Origin: Acidobacteriota bacterium
Lineage (GTDB): Bacteria > Acidobacteriota > Thermoanaerobaculia > Multivoradales > UBA5704
DNA: 13,837 nt
Assembly (NCBI GenBank): GCA_003223675.1
Contig: QHVW01000342.1
Location: forward strand, 1 to 13,837
Direction: 5' to 3'
The translations under genes and the position numbers were made by a program. Below the pieces are notes generated by a model. That model did no database searches and was not told the DNA's origin. It saw only the letters and a program-made list of their open reading frames with translations. Of this stretch, positions 13,461 to 13,837 are shown piece by piece (positions within the stretch are counted from its first letter, which is position 1; the number at the start of each line of letters is the position of its first letter).

Positions 13461-13837
13461 TCCCCCCGCGGCCTGAACCGCTCGTCCGGGTTGATGTACC
13501 ACCGCCGCAAAAATTCAATCACGTCTTCCAGAAGCTCAACGCTTCCCATCTGTTTCTCGAAGGCCTCCTTGAGAACCAGTATCGCCCCAAAGGCCTCTTT
13601 GATCCCGAGAGCCACAAAGGCTTCGTAGACCTGGGGAATGAGCTTTTGGGTCTCCGCGTACCGTCCTTGATGCATCCAGACCAGCGCGAGCTCAAGAGAG
13701 GCGAAGGCGGCATGAAAGCCCATTCCTTCCTCCTCAAAACCACGGATGGCTTGCGAGAACCCCTGCTCGGCCCGGGGCCAATTTTTCAATCCCGCATTGA
13801 TCTGAGCCTGGAGCCAGCGGATCTTCAACTGGCTCAC
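13457..13837 (-). CDS. TPR-repeat protein, C-terminal part (5' end outside window)
   Basis: The frame is open from the right edge to TGA at 13459-13457, giving 126 residues. It is alpha-helical with paired-helix repeats of TPR type: IRWLQAQINAGLKNWPRAEQGFSQAIRGFEEE, then FASLELALVWMHQGRYAETQKLIPQVYEAF. A last hydrophobic helix pair follows (AFGAILVLKEAFEKQ, LLEDVIEFLRRWYINPDERFRPR). The final segment, a helix leading into NPDERF, resembles the C-terminus of HTH-TPR fusion regulators that I associate with Acidobacteriota; this is from memory. The N-terminal domain, probably an XRE HTH, would lie beyond the edge. The valine codon (GTG) at the border need not be a start. A possible small ORF overlaps its stop. 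Confidence 0.75.
   Translation of the reverse strand: MSQLKIRWLQAQINAGLKNWPRAEQGFSQAIRGFEEEGMGFHAAFASLELALVWMHQGRYAETQKLIPQVYEAFVALGIKEAFGAILVLKEAFEKQMGSVELLEDVIEFLRRWYINPDERFRPRGE

Overview
This 13.8 kb window is G+C-rich bacterial DNA that fits the phylum Acidobacteriota. The best support is the pairing of a PadR regulator with an acidobacterial-type duplicated orphan permease (ADOP). Several secreted parallel beta-helix proteins, an IPTL-CTERM tail and a TPR protein of a kind I associate with this phylum agree with it. No rRNA, tRNA, CRISPR array, transposase or phage gene was seen.

Layout. (1) 1-2348, minus strand: the 5' part of a secreted beta-helix/PKD protein running off the left edge, then a small secreted cysteine-rich protein. 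This small gene is bracketed by two arrays of AAGGAC motifs phased at 9 bp. (2) 2487-7397, plus strand: a likely operon of padR, an ADOP permease with a shortened C-terminus, a secreted amidohydrolase carrying an inserted NTF2-like domain, and a LURP-one/tubby-like protein. (3) 7404-8930, minus strand: a secreted beta-helix protein with a choice-of-anchor Q region and an IPTL-CTERM sorting tail. It converges on the operon with a 6 bp gap. (4) 8972-9390: a gene-free mosaic array of about 21 bp units. (5) 9404-9910, minus strand: an unrecognised 168-residue protein, divergent from the next unit. (6) 10077-10875, plus strand: two overlapping XRE-type helix-turn-helix genes, the second apparently starting at TTG. 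(7) 11147-13021, plus strand: a secreted cysteine-rich protein with a C-terminal calcium-binding module. Its base composition is visibly lower in G+C than its neighbours, and copies of one interspersed repeat flank it. (8) 13293-13837, minus strand: the C-terminal part of a TPR protein whose stop codon overlaps a possible 55-codon ORF containing palindromic hairpins.

How the genes may work together. PadR probably controls its own promoter and the downstream permease; the hydrolase and tubby-like genes look co-transcribed from the spacing. The HTH pair sits between two promoters and could regulate its divergent neighbour and the secreted protein downstream. These links are inferred from position only.

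The most unusual items are the 21 bp mosaic array, the phased AAGGAC inverted array next to the cysteine-rich gene, the low-G+C secreted protein flanked by repeats, the inserted domain in the amidohydrolase, and the missing segment in the last permease domain.
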